From: an uncultured Novosphingobium sp.
Lineage (GTDB): Bacteria > Pseudomonadota > Alphaproteobacteria > Sphingomonadales > Sphingomonadaceae
Direction of reading: 5' to 3'
NCBI GenBank assembly: GCA_938005655.1
Contig: CALLNA010000098.1
Coordinates: 1 to 26,964, forward strand
Length of the DNA stretch: 26,964 nucleotides
In this document: positions 8,316 to 15,584 of the stretch, in pieces
Layout of the letters: each line of letters opens with the position of its first letter
How positions within the stretch are numbered: position 1 is the first letter of the stretch
The notes under the pieces: model-generated
The model's input: only the letters and a program-made list of their open reading frames with translations
Told to the model about the DNA's origin: nothing
Database searches by the model: none
Program-made: the position numbers and the translations under genes

Positions 8316-9848
8316 TTACTCCATGACCGGTAAGGCGGCGTCCGTCGAGCGTCGCTTGGCGACGCGCAGGAACAGGATCAGCGGGATCATTACGACGGAG
8401 AGCAGGAAGGCGAGCTGATAGACCTCGACATTGCCGACCATCGCCGCCTGGCGGGCGACCTCCTGCGTGAGACTGAGCGCGGTCGGCGCGGCTTCGAGGT
8501 CCAGCCCCGGCCGGTTCATCTGGAGGATCGGATTGTCGGGCCGCAGTCCCTCGGTAAGGTAGGAGCGCGAGGTCGCGGTATAGTGGATCAGCTCGCGCTG
8601 GAGCAGCGATATGCCGATCGCATTGCCGATGTTGCGGGTCAGGGCGAACATCGCCGCGCCCTCGTTGCGCAGGCCCTGGGGCAGGGTGGCGAAGACGATC
8701 ACCGACAGCGGCAGGAAGATCAGCCCGCCGCCGATCCCCTGGACGAAGCCCGCCAGGATCAGCGTCCGCTCGTCCACATAGAGGTCGATCCGGGTGTACA
8801 TCAGCATCCCGAAGGCGAGGATCGACATGCCGGTAAACAGGATCAGCCGCGCGTCGACCCGGTCCACCACGCGCGGCAGGAGCAGCAGCGAGACCAGGGT
8901 GCCGACGGCGCGGGGCAGGCCGATCAGGCCGGTGTGGAGCGCGGTATAGCCGAGGATCGACTGCATCATCACCACGATCAGCGGGATCATCGCGAAGGCG
9001 ACGACGCCGAGCAGGACCGAGAACACGCTGCCGATCGCGAAGTTGCGGTCGCGGAACAGCTCGGGCCGGATGAAGGTGTGCTTGGCGGTGAGCATGTGGA
9101 CCAGGGTCAGGTAGAGCCCGACCGCGACCACCGCGGCATAGATCCAGATCTCGGTCGAATCGAACCAGTCGAGCTGCTCACCGCGGTCCATCATCAACTG
9201 GAAGGCCGCCAGGGCAGCCGAAATCGCGAGGAAGCCGAACATGTCGAAGCGGGTGGGCTCCCCGCGTCGCCGGCCGGTGAGGAAGACCATCATCGCGATG
9301 AAGGCGAGGATGCCGAAGGGCACGTTGATGAAGAACACCCAGCGCCACGAGAGTGAGTCGGTCAGCCAGCCGCCCAGGGTCGGCCCGATGATCGGCCCGG
9401 CCATCGATCCCAGGGCGAAGATCGCCATGGCCCGGGCGTGGTTCTCGGGCGGGTTGATGTCGAGCAGGATCGCCTGGCTCAGCGGGATCAGCGCCGCGCC
9501 GCAGGCGCCTTGCAGTGCGCGGGCGAGGAGGATCATCGTCAGGCTGTTGGCCGCGCCGCACAGCGCCGAGGCGGCGGTGAAGCCCCCGACCGAGGCGACC
9601 ATCACCCATTTGCGGCCGTAGCGGCTCGCCGAGAGCGGCGTCGCGATGGCGCTGGCGATCAGGTAGGAGGTCAGGACCCAGACCACCTGGTCGGCCGAGG
9701 CCGAGAGCGAGGACTGCATGTGCGGCAGGGCGACGTTGGCGATCGTGATGTCGACCGCGACCATGGTCGAGGCCAGCATCGACGGGATCGTGATCAGCAG
9801 GCGCCGTACCGGATCGGGATAGTCCCCCTGGCTTGCCGGCTGGCTCAC
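8316..9848 (-). CDS. emrB: DHA2-family MFS multidrug transporter, EmrB-type
   Basis: Inner-membrane drug/proton antiporter of 510 aa with about 14 membrane segments, the length expected for EmrB/QacA proteins. Visible family features are the first-helix motif with Asp33 (DITIANVALP, 33-42), the loop motif SASRYGRK (73-80) and the antiporter motif C, GSMAGPIIGPTLGG (147-160). It overlaps the adaptor gene by four bases (ATGA) and is followed three bases later by the outer-membrane channel gene. EmrB pumps usually export hydrophobic or weakly acidic compounds and uncouplers; the actual substrate cannot be read from sequence. The two acyl-CoA dehydrogenase genes downstream suggest a substrate linked to their pathway. 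Confidence 0.95.
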   Translation of the reverse strand: MSQPASQGDYPDPVRRLLITIPSMLASTMVAVDITIANVALPHMQSSLSASADQVVWVLTSYLIASAIATPLSASRYGRKWVMVASVGGFTAASALCGAANSLTMILLARALQGACGAALIPLSQAILLDINPPENHARAMAIFALGSMAGPIIGPTLGGWLTDSLSWRWVFFINVPFGILAFIAMMVFLTGRRRGEPTRFDMFGFLAISAALAAFQLMMDRGEQLDWFDSTEIWIYAAVVAVGLYLTLVHMLTAKHTFIRPELFRDRNFAIGSVFSVLLGVVAFAMIPLIVVMMQSILGYTALHTGLIGLPRAVGTLVSLLLLPRVVDRVDARLILFTGMSILAFGMLMYTRIDLYVDERTLILAGFVQGIGGGLIFLPLSVIVFATLPQGLRNEGAAMFALTRNIGNAIGISLLQRELIHYTATSRSYLTEGLRPDNPILQMNRPGLDLEAAPTALSLTQEVARQAAMVGNVEVYQLAFLLSVVMIPLILFLRVAKRRSTDAALPVME

Positions 9849-10984
9849 GACCGGGGTGCCTGACCCGCCTTTCCGGCGCGGGGCGCGCTGGGCGGCGTAT
9901 CCGCCCCGAACAGGTGCCGCTGGTGGCCCGTGTCGACCTTGACGTTGACGCTGAGCCCGGCGCTGAGCGGCAGGCCGGCGGGCACCTGGTCGATCGAGAT
10001 CTCGATCGGCAGGCGCTGCACGACCTTGACCCAGTTGCCCGTGGCGTTCTCCGCCGGCAGGACCGAGAAGCTGGAGCCGGTGCCCGGGCTGAAGCTCGCC
10101 ACGCGGCCCTTCAGCTTGTGGTCGGGGAAGGCGTCGATCTCGATCTCGGCGGGCTGGCCCGGGCGCATGTAGTGGAGCTGGTTCTCCTTGAAGTTCGCCT
10201 GGACCCAGAAGCGCAGGCCCGTCAGCACGAAGACCGGCCGCCCGGTGATGACGTAGCTGCCGACCTGGAGCTGGTTGACGCGGGTGACGATGCCGTCCTG
10301 CGGTGCGCGGACCACCGTGTTGCCGAGCTTGATCTGCGCGCGCTGGAGCGCGGCGGCGGCCTCGCGCACGGCGGGCTGGCTGTCGAGCGCGCCGTCGACG
10401 TTGCCCGAAAGCTCGGCGCGCAGGCTCTCGGCCTTGGCGCGCGCCGCGGCGACGGCGCTGGCGGCGGTCCGGGCCGAGGCCTGGGCCTGGTCGGCCTGCG
10501 AGCGCGAAGAGATGCCCTCTGCCAGCAGTGAGCGCTGCCGTCCTGCCTCGCCCTGGGCGAAGGCGAGCTGCGCCTCGGCCGCCTGGACGTCGGAAAGGGC
10601 GGCGCGATAGTCCTGCTGCTTGGCGCCGATGTCGGTGCGGGCGGAGGCGAGCTTAGCCTCGCCCTCGGCCACGGCGGCGGCGGCGGTGTCGGCGGCGATG
10701 CGGAACAGCACCTGGCCGTTGGTCACGCGCTGGTTCTCGTGGACCTCGATCGAGACGACCTTGCCGTCGATATCCGGCGCGATGCCGACCTGGCCCGACT
10801 GGATCGGGGCGTTGTCGGTCGACTCGTAGCGCCCGCCGGTCAGGTAGAAGTAGAGGACGCCGAGCAGCACCACGACCGGCGCGGCCAGCAGCAGCGGCCC
10901 CCGCCAGCGTGAGCGGGAACGCGCGGTTTCCTCGACCGGGGCGGTCTCCTCGACCCGGATGGCGGCAGCATCGCCTTCAGCCAC
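9845..10984 (-). CDS. emrA: EmrA-type membrane fusion (HlyD family) adaptor
   Basis: Periplasmic adaptor that joins EmrB to the outer-membrane channel. I chose a GTG start at 10984, giving 379 aa, because GAGGAAG lies six bases upstream. The in-frame ATG at 11026 has no such site. One membrane helix spans about residues 29-49. The split biotinyl-lipoyl domain follows (TDNAPIQSGQVGIAP, then GKVVSIEVHENQRVTNGQVL), then a long Ala-rich coiled-coil hairpin. The second half-lipoyl is at 'VRAPQDGIVTRVNQL', and the beta-barrel domain follows. First gene of the five-gene minus-strand operon; its promoter should lie in the 88 bases shared with the divergent phosphatase gene. Confidence 0.93.
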   Translation of the reverse strand: MAEGDAAAIRVEETAPVEETARSRSRWRGPLLLAAPVVVLLGVLYFYLTGGRYESTDNAPIQSGQVGIAPDIDGKVVSIEVHENQRVTNGQVLFRIAADTAAAAVAEGEAKLASARTDIGAKQQDYRAALSDVQAAEAQLAFAQGEAGRQRSLLAEGISSRSQADQAQASARTAASAVAAARAKAESLRAELSGNVDGALDSQPAVREAAAALQRAQIKLGNTVVRAPQDGIVTRVNQLQVGSYVITGRPVFVLTGLRFWVQANFKENQLHYMRPGQPAEIEIDAFPDHKLKGRVASFSPGTGSSFSVLPAENATGNWVKVVQRLPIEISIDQVPAGLPLSAGLSVNVKVDTGHQRHLFGADTPPSAPRAGKAGQAPRS

Positions 10985-11072
10985 AATTGTCTTCCTCGAA
11001 TCCTCGCGATTTGATTTGCTATGCATACCGATAGTAAGCATGGCAAGTATCAATCCCGAAGGAACCCCCTGC
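10985..11072. promoter_or_regulatory. Divergent promoter region between emrA and the tyrosine phosphatase gene
   Basis: An 88-base AT-richer stretch between two divergent genes. It must hold the promoter of the efflux/acyl-CoA dehydrogenase operon and probably that of the phosphatase. It carries the ribosome-binding sites of both (GAGGAAG for emrA, GAAGGA for the phosphatase) and an 8-base palindrome TATGCATA (11020-11027) near its middle, which could be part of a repressor site. On the minus strand TTGATA (11053 to 11048) is a fair -35 candidate but I see no good -10 at the right spacing. No regulator gene is adjacent, although efflux operons of this kind often have one. Confidence 0.4.
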
Positions 11073-11861
11073 ATGGCCGATGGCCGTATCCTGACGCTCG
11101 AAGGCATCCACAATTTTCGCGATTTCGGCGGTTATCCCGTGGCCGGCGGCAGGCGCCTCAAGACCGGCAGGCTGTGGCGCTCCGGCCAGCACCATGGCGC
11201 GACCGATGCGGATCTGGCCCAGGTCGCCACTCTCGGCCTGACCGCGGTCTATGACCTGCGCACCGATAAGGAGCGCGCGCTGCATCCCTGCCGCCGTCCG
11301 GAGGGCTTCGCGGCGGCGATCCACCATGCGGCAAGCCCGTCCCTCGAGAATGCCCCGCATATCGCTGCCGCCCGCGCCGTACCGCGCCAGCGCGATGCGG
11401 CCTCGGCGCGCGAGGGGCTGCGGCGCAACTACGGCCGGATTGCCTTCCGCCCGGAGCTGACCGCGCTGGTCGGCCGGATGCTGGCCGATCTCGCCAACGG
11501 CGAGCAGGCGATCCTGATTAACTGCATGGCGGGCAAGGACCGCACAGGCATCGCCGTCGCGGCGGTCCACCTGGCGGCGGGCGTCCACAAGGACGACATC
11601 ATCGCCGACTACCTGCTGACCAATACCGCTGGCGACGTCGAGGCGCGCATCCGCGCCGGCGCGGAGACGATCAAGGCGACCACAGGCACGATAGACGAGG
11701 ACGTGCTGCGCGTCCTGATGGGCGTAGAGGCCGAATATCTCGAAGCCGCCTTCGCCGAGATGCGCGAGAAATACGGTTCGGAACGCGGCTGGCTGGAGCA
11801 GGAGCTCGGCGCCGGCGCGGCTCTGCGCGAGCGGCTGCGCGAGAACCTGACCGAGGCCTGA
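11073..11861 (+). CDS. Tyrosine-protein phosphatase of the MptpB/LmA type
   Basis: Cys-based phosphatase of 262 aa. The P-loop is CMAGKDR at residues 151-157 (C-x5-R; Cys151 nucleophile, Arg157 phosphate binding) followed by TG. The Asp after the Lys is typical of the MptpB-like group, which can act on phospho-Tyr, phospho-Ser/Thr and phosphoinositides. The N-terminal NFRDFGGY (14-21) and the WRSGQ segment (35-39) are also family hallmarks. There is no signal peptide. I chose the ATG at 11073 because GAAGGA lies nine bases upstream; an ATG at 11040 would add 11 residues without a good site. It converges on the next gene with 19 bases between. Its target is unknown. Confidence 0.9.
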   Translation: MADGRILTLEGIHNFRDFGGYPVAGGRRLKTGRLWRSGQHHGATDADLAQVATLGLTAVYDLRTDKERALHPCRRPEGFAAAIHHAASPSLENAPHIAAARAVPRQRDAASAREGLRRNYGRIAFRPELTALVGRMLADLANGEQAILINCMAGKDRTGIAVAAVHLAAGVHKDDIIADYLLTNTAGDVEARIRAGAETIKATTGTIDEDVLRVLMGVEAEYLEAAFAEMREKYGSERGWLEQELGAGAALRERLRENLTEA

Positions 11862-11880
11862 TCTTCGCGCTCGATCCGGG

Positions 11881-12750
11881 TCAGAGGAAGGCCCGCAGGT
11901 CGTCCATGAACCGCTCGAACTGGTCGTGGTGCAGCCAGTGCCCGGCGTTCTCGTACTCGATCACCCGGGCCGTGCTGAAATGCCGGATGCGCCCGTCCTT
12001 CTCCGGGTTGGTGGCGAAGCTGTCCTGGCCGTAGAACAGCAGCATCGGGCAGGTGATCGCGTGCCACAGGCTGTCGATGTCGCTCTGCGGCGTGTAGTCG
12101 ACCGGCCAGACGTTCAGGTAGTTGTCGAACTTCCAGCTCCAGGTCCCGTCCTCGTTGCGGGCGACGCCGTGGATGGTGAGGTGGCGGGCCTGCTCGTCTG
12201 TGAGATAGGCATTCTCCTCCTTCATCCGCTCGTAGGCCGCCTTGAGCGTGGGATAGCGCCGCGGCATCCGCCCGGCGGCGGCGCGCTTGTTGTCGATCCA
12301 TTCGCGCAGCCGTGCCGCATAGCCGGCCTCGTCGCGCTCGGCGAGGATCGTCGGCGAGGGACCCAGGCCCTCGATATTGGCGAGCTTGCGGACCTTGTCG
12401 GGATAGAGTCCGGTGAACCGCGTCGCGATGTTGCCGCCCAGCGAATGGGCGACGATCGTCACCTCGCGATAGCCCAGCGTGTGGACGAGTTGGGCGAAGT
12501 CGTAGACGTAGGCGTTCATCGTGTAGTCGCCGTCGGGCGACCAGGCGCTGTCGCCGTGGCCGCGCAGGTCGGCGGCGATGACGTGCCAGTCGTGCCGCAG
12601 CTCCTGCGCCACCCAGTCCCACGAGCGGCAGTGATCGCGCCCGCCGTGCTGGAGGATCAGCGGCGGCGCGTCCGGGTTGCCCCAGTCGACGTAGTGGAGC
12701 CGCAGCCGCTGCGACATGAAGCTGTTGGAGGTCGGTCCGGATAAGATCAT
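11881..12750 (-). CDS. Alpha/beta-fold hydrolase
   Basis: Alpha/beta hydrolase of 289 aa from the ATG at 12750. It has the oxyanion segment LILQHGGRDH (31-40), the nucleophile elbow AHSLGG with Ser103, a candidate acid in 'LFYGQDSF', and the catalytic His in AGHWLHHDQF near the C-terminus. The N-terminal SQRLRLHYVDWGNPDAPP matches a widespread group of uncharacterised hydrolases annotated as esterases or epoxide-hydrolase-like. No signal peptide is visible. A TTG at 12786 would lengthen it by 12 basic residues and seems less likely. It is divergent from trxB and convergent with the phosphatase gene, so it is probably transcribed alone. Its substrate is unknown. Confidence 0.88.
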   Translation of the reverse strand: MILSGPTSNSFMSQRLRLHYVDWGNPDAPPLILQHGGRDHCRSWDWVAQELRHDWHVIAADLRGHGDSAWSPDGDYTMNAYVYDFAQLVHTLGYREVTIVAHSLGGNIATRFTGLYPDKVRKLANIEGLGPSPTILAERDEAGYAARLREWIDNKRAAAGRMPRRYPTLKAAYERMKEENAYLTDEQARHLTIHGVARNEDGTWSWKFDNYLNVWPVDYTPQSDIDSLWHAITCPMLLFYGQDSFATNPEKDGRIRHFSTARVIEYENAGHWLHHDQFERFMDDLRAFL

Positions 12751-12857
12751 GCGCGGCGGTTTGCGCGTCCTGCGCCACCGCGTCAATCGAACCCCACTTG
12801 GGACTCGATTTCCCCGGCACGAATACCTATCTGCGGCGGCACTATCGGAGGGCCCAC
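12751..12857. promoter_or_regulatory. Divergent promoter region of trxB and the hydrolase gene, with an imperfect dyad
   Basis: A 107-base gap between divergent genes. It contains an imperfect 26-base dyad at 12785-12810 with outer arms AATCGA and TCGATT and inner arms CCCA and TGGG; 10 of 13 base pairs match. TTGGGA at 12798-12803 inside the dyad could serve as a -35 for trxB, with AATACC at 12822-12827 as a weak -10 (18-base spacing). A repressor or activator site that overlaps the trxB promoter is possible. This is pattern reading only. Confidence 0.35.
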
Positions 12858-13835
12858 ATGACGACGCACACCACCCGCATGCTGATTATCGGCTCCGGCC
12901 CGGCCGGGCTTTCGGCGGCGATCTACGGGGCGCGGGCCGGGCTCCAGCCGATCGTCGTCCAGGGCCTCCAGCCCGGCGGGCAGCTCACTATCACCACCGA
13001 TGTCGAGAACTATCCCGGCTTCCGCGAGGTGATCCAAGGGCCCTGGCTGATGCAGGAGATGCAGGCTCAGGCCGAGCATGTCGGCACACGGATGATGTGG
13101 GACACGATCGTCTCGGTCGACACCACAAGCTGGCCGTTCCGCGCCGTGGGCGACGGCGGCGACGTCTACGAGGGCGAGACCCTGGTCATCGCCACCGGCG
13201 CCCAAGCCAAGTGGCTCGGCGTGCCGGGCGAGCATGAGCTGGGCGGCAAGGGCGTCTCGGCCTGCGCCACCTGCGACGGGTTCTTCTACCGCGGCAAGAA
13301 GGTCGTGGTGATCGGCGGCGGCAACACCGCGGTCGAGGAGGCGCTGTACCTCACCAACCACAGCCAGGACGTGACCCTGGTCCACCGCCGCGATTCGCTG
13401 CGGGCCGAGAAGATCCTCCAGGACCGGCTGTTCGCTCACCCGAACATCACCGTCATCTGGAACAAGGCGGTCGACCGTTTTCTCGGCGATCCGCTCGCCG
13501 GCGGTCTCACCGGCCTGGCCCTGACCGACACCGTGACCGGCGAGAAGTCCGAGCTTTCGACCGAAGGCGCCTTCGTCGCCATCGGCCACGCCCCGGCGAC
13601 CGAGCTGTTCAAAGGCCAGCTCGAACTCGACGACAGCGGCTATATCCTGGTCCAGCCCGGCACGCCCAAGACGGCGGTCCCCGGCGTCTTCGCCTGCGGC
13701 GACGTGATGGACCACGTCTACCGCCAGGCGGTGACGGCGGCCGGCACCGGCTGCATGGCCGCGCTCGACGCCGAGCGCTTCCTTGCCGCGCGCGAGTTCG
13801 AGGAAGCCCGGGCGGTGGTCGCCGCGGCTTCATGA
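12858..13835 (+). CDS. trxB: Thioredoxin-disulfide reductase
   Basis: NADPH-dependent flavoenzyme (325 aa) that reduces thioredoxin in the cytoplasm. The FAD-binding GSGPAG is at residues 12-17, the redox-active CATC at 136-139, the NADPH-binding GGGNTAVEEA at 153-162 and HRR, which recognises the 2'-phosphate, at 176-178. The C-terminal FAD loop GVFACGDVMD is present. All are as in the classical low-molecular-weight enzyme. I chose the ATG at 12858 for its strong ribosome-binding site (GGAGGG, five bases away). It is followed directly by a hairpin that probably ends its transcript. Confidence 0.97.
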   Translation: MTTHTTRMLIIGSGPAGLSAAIYGARAGLQPIVVQGLQPGGQLTITTDVENYPGFREVIQGPWLMQEMQAQAEHVGTRMMWDTIVSVDTTSWPFRAVGDGGDVYEGETLVIATGAQAKWLGVPGEHELGGKGVSACATCDGFFYRGKKVVVIGGGNTAVEEALYLTNHSQDVTLVHRRDSLRAEKILQDRLFAHPNITVIWNKAVDRFLGDPLAGGLTGLALTDTVTGEKSELSTEGAFVAIGHAPATELFKGQLELDDSGYILVQPGTPKTAVPGVFACGDVMDHVYRQAVTAAGTGCMAALDAERFLAAREFEEARAVVAAAS

Positions 13836-13865
13836 CGTCATCCCGGGTTCAGCCCCGGGATGACG
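13836..13865. terminator. Perfect 12-bp hairpin between convergent trxB and the XrtA-associated hydrolase gene
   Basis: The left arm CGTCATCCCGGG (13836-13847) and right arm CCCGGGATGACG (13854-13865) are exact reverse complements around the six-base loop TTCAGC. It begins directly after the trxB stop. Its right arm and loop lie inside the last codons and stop of the convergent hydrolase gene. No run of T follows, so it may act as a rho-assisted or mRNA-stabilising element for both directions. Palindromes of this CATCCCGGG...CCCGGGATG type recur in many alphaproteobacterial genomes, so it may be one copy of a dispersed repeat. Confidence 0.7.
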
Positions 13866-14631
13866 AAAGCATTTCCAGCACCTGGGCTTCCAGCCATTCC
13901 CGCGCCTCGGGCTCGACATAGCTGTGCGAGGCCCCGGCACAGCGCCGGATGCGCGGATCGGCCTTGTCCCAGGCGCCGAGGAAGGCGATTCCCGTCCGGT
14001 CGCGCTCGGCGATGAGGATCGCGATCGGCCCGGCAAAACCTGCGATTCCCGCGGCCATATCCTGCGCCAGCGAGGTCGGGGCGGGCGCGGGGCGCAGGGC
14101 GGCCAGCAGGCTGCGCAGGAGCTTGCCGATCGGGATCTGCCCGGTGAGTAGCCGCTTGAGTGCCTCGGGGCTGGCCAGGCGCCGCTTGTAGTGATCGCGC
14201 AGGACCTCGGGGGAGGGCTCGTCCGCGCTCTCCTCGATGGTCCAGGGGTTGGACAGGGTCAGCGCGTCGCAGCCCGCGCCTCCGGCCAGCATCAGGCTGC
14301 TTGCCGCATCGCAGTTGCCCATGGCGACGATCCGCGCGACCTGCGGCGCGGCCTCGCGGAACGCGGTGAGGGCGGCGGCGATGTCCGGGCCGGCGCTGCG
14401 GAACTCGCCGTTCGGCCCGTCGCTGTCGCCAACGCCGCGGCGGTCGTAGCGGAACACGGGAAAGCCCCGCGCCGCGATCCGGGCCGCGAGCTGCGCTTGT
14501 CCCGACCAGGCGCCCGAGCGCAGCTCGTTGCCGCCGGAGACCAGCAGCAGGCCGGTCGCGCCGTTCGCCTCGTCCAGCGTGCCGACCAGGGTCGAGCCCT
14601 CGCAGGGGAAGGTCAGGTGTCGCCGGATCAT
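13849..14631 (-). CDS. Exosortase A system-associated hydrolase 1
   Basis: Alpha/beta hydrolase of 260 aa, recognised as the type 1 hydrolase found beside XrtA exopolysaccharide genes. The N-terminal FPCEGSTLVGTLDEA, the oxyanion region LLVSGGNELRSGAW (29-42) and RYDRRGVGDSDGP (61-73) are typical. The nucleophile elbow reads GNCDAAS with Cys107 in place of Ser, which I recall as the usual state in this family. A candidate Asp lies in LIAERDRTG and the His in GASHSYVEPEA. Its start overlaps the type 2 hydrolase gene by ATGA. The last five codons and stop lie in the hairpin shared with trxB. It may release an acyl group or product from the ACP encoded nearby; this is inference. Confidence 0.87.
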   Translation of the reverse strand: MIRRHLTFPCEGSTLVGTLDEANGATGLLLVSGGNELRSGAWSGQAQLAARIAARGFPVFRYDRRGVGDSDGPNGEFRSAGPDIAAALTAFREAAPQVARIVAMGNCDAASSLMLAGGAGCDALTLSNPWTIEESADEPSPEVLRDHYKRRLASPEALKRLLTGQIPIGKLLRSLLAALRPAPAPTSLAQDMAAGIAGFAGPIAILIAERDRTGIAFLGAWDKADPRIRRCAGASHSYVEPEAREWLEAQVLEMLSSSRG

Positions 14632-15284
14632 GCCTTGAGGCCCACGGCGACGATGGCGGCGAGGGCGTCGGCCTGGGCGCGGTCCTCGCCCGGCTCGGCG
14701 CGCAGCCAGAGGCCGCCGCCGCCCACCATGTCCTGCGGAATGTCGCTGGCGGGGGCTGGCTCCGCGGCCTGAAGCTGGCCGAGCAGGCCCGCGCCGAGCC
14801 GATAGCCGACCAGCTCCAGTCCCTCGCGCGATCCGGCCTCCAGCAGGCTCTCCTGGGTCTCGCTCAGGCCCTGCTCGCGCGAGACCACGATCCGCGCGCG
14901 GAGCATCTGCCGTAGCAGGTTCGCGCCCTTGACCGGGGCATAGCGCCAGCCCGGCAGCTCCGGCTGGAGCAGCGCGCCGCCGCGAACGCCCAGTACGTGG
15001 GTCGCCGCGAAGTGCCGCGCCGCCGCCGTCATTGCCGTGCGCCAGCTATCCAGCGTCTGGCCCTCCAGCGGTTGCAGGCTTTCGTTGCAGCCGGGCAGGT
15101 CGGGCAGGAAGCAGTCGATTCCCGCCGCGTCGAGCCGGCGCAGGATCTCCACGGTCAGCCGCCGCAGGCGGTTGGCTTCCTCGAACAGCGCGGGGACGAT
15201 CAGCAGGCGGCGCTCCCGCCCGCGATCGAAGGCCAGGGTGAATTCGTCGGCGGCCCCGCCGGGGCAGGGATAGCTGGCGATCAC
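14628..15284 (-). CDS. Hydrolase-fold protein of the XrtA locus (hydrolase 2-like, nucleophile apparently lost)
   Basis: A 218-aa protein that fits the place and general plan of exosortase A-associated hydrolase 2. The early segment LLIVPALFEEANRLRRLTVE (27-46) resembles the HPFAEEMNKSRR segment of that family, and FLPDLPGCNES (59-69) matches its DLFGCGDS strand. At the expected nucleophile elbow it reads GVRGGALL (99-106), with Arg where Ser or Cys is needed, and I see no clear His near the C-terminus. It may bind rather than cleave. Translation starts at GTG, whose GTGA overlaps the ACP stop, and its own stop overlaps the next gene by ATGA, so translation is probably coupled. Confidence 0.75.
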   Translation of the reverse strand: MIASYPCPGGAADEFTLAFDRGRERRLLIVPALFEEANRLRRLTVEILRRLDAAGIDCFLPDLPGCNESLQPLEGQTLDSWRTAMTAAARHFAATHVLGVRGGALLQPELPGWRYAPVKGANLLRQMLRARIVVSREQGLSETQESLLEAGSREGLELVGYRLGAGLLGQLQAAEPAPASDIPQDMVGGGGLWLRAEPGEDRAQADALAAIVAVGLKA

Positions 15285-15544
15285 GCCGCGGCGCGTTTCG
15301 CCTCGGCGAAGGCCTGCAGGGACCCGAACGTCTCAAGCAGCTCGCCATCGACCTCGTCGTCCTCGATCACGATGTCGAGGCGGTCCTCCATCTCGGTCAG
15401 GAGGCCGGCGACGGCCATCGAATCCAGCTCGGGCAGGTCGCCGAACAAGCCGGTCTCCCCGGTGAACTTGTCCGCCTGGCCCGCCTTGAGCCCGAGCACG
15501 TCGGTCAGGATCTTGCGAAGCAACTGATCGGTATTCTGGCTCAT
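15281..15544 (-). CDS. Acyl carrier protein of the XrtA locus
   Basis: Small acidic carrier protein of 87 aa. The phosphopantetheine site is Ser42 in ELDSMAV (40-46), preceded by the helix I segment 'LRKILTDVLGL' and followed by an acidic helix (EMEDRLDIVIEDDEVDG), as in other acyl carrier proteins. I chose the ATG at 15544 for the site GAGGGGG three bases upstream; longer in-frame starts give an unlikely Arg-rich leader. It sits 40 bases after the acyltransferase gene and overlaps the hydrolase-like gene by GTGA. In this setting it probably carries an activated intermediate made by the divergent acyl-CoA ligase. Confidence 0.9.
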   Translation of the reverse strand: MSQNTDQLLRKILTDVLGLKAGQADKFTGETGLFGDLPELDSMAVAGLLTEMEDRLDIVIEDDEVDGELLETFGSLQAFAEAKRAAA

Positions 15545-15584
15545 CGGCCCCCTCGGTCCTTTAGCGGCCCTATTTTCCGCGCCT

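Noticed and set aside
11020..11027. TATGCATA palindrome as a regulator site
   Set aside because: An 8-base palindrome is expected by chance every few hundred bases and the flanks do not extend the symmetry.
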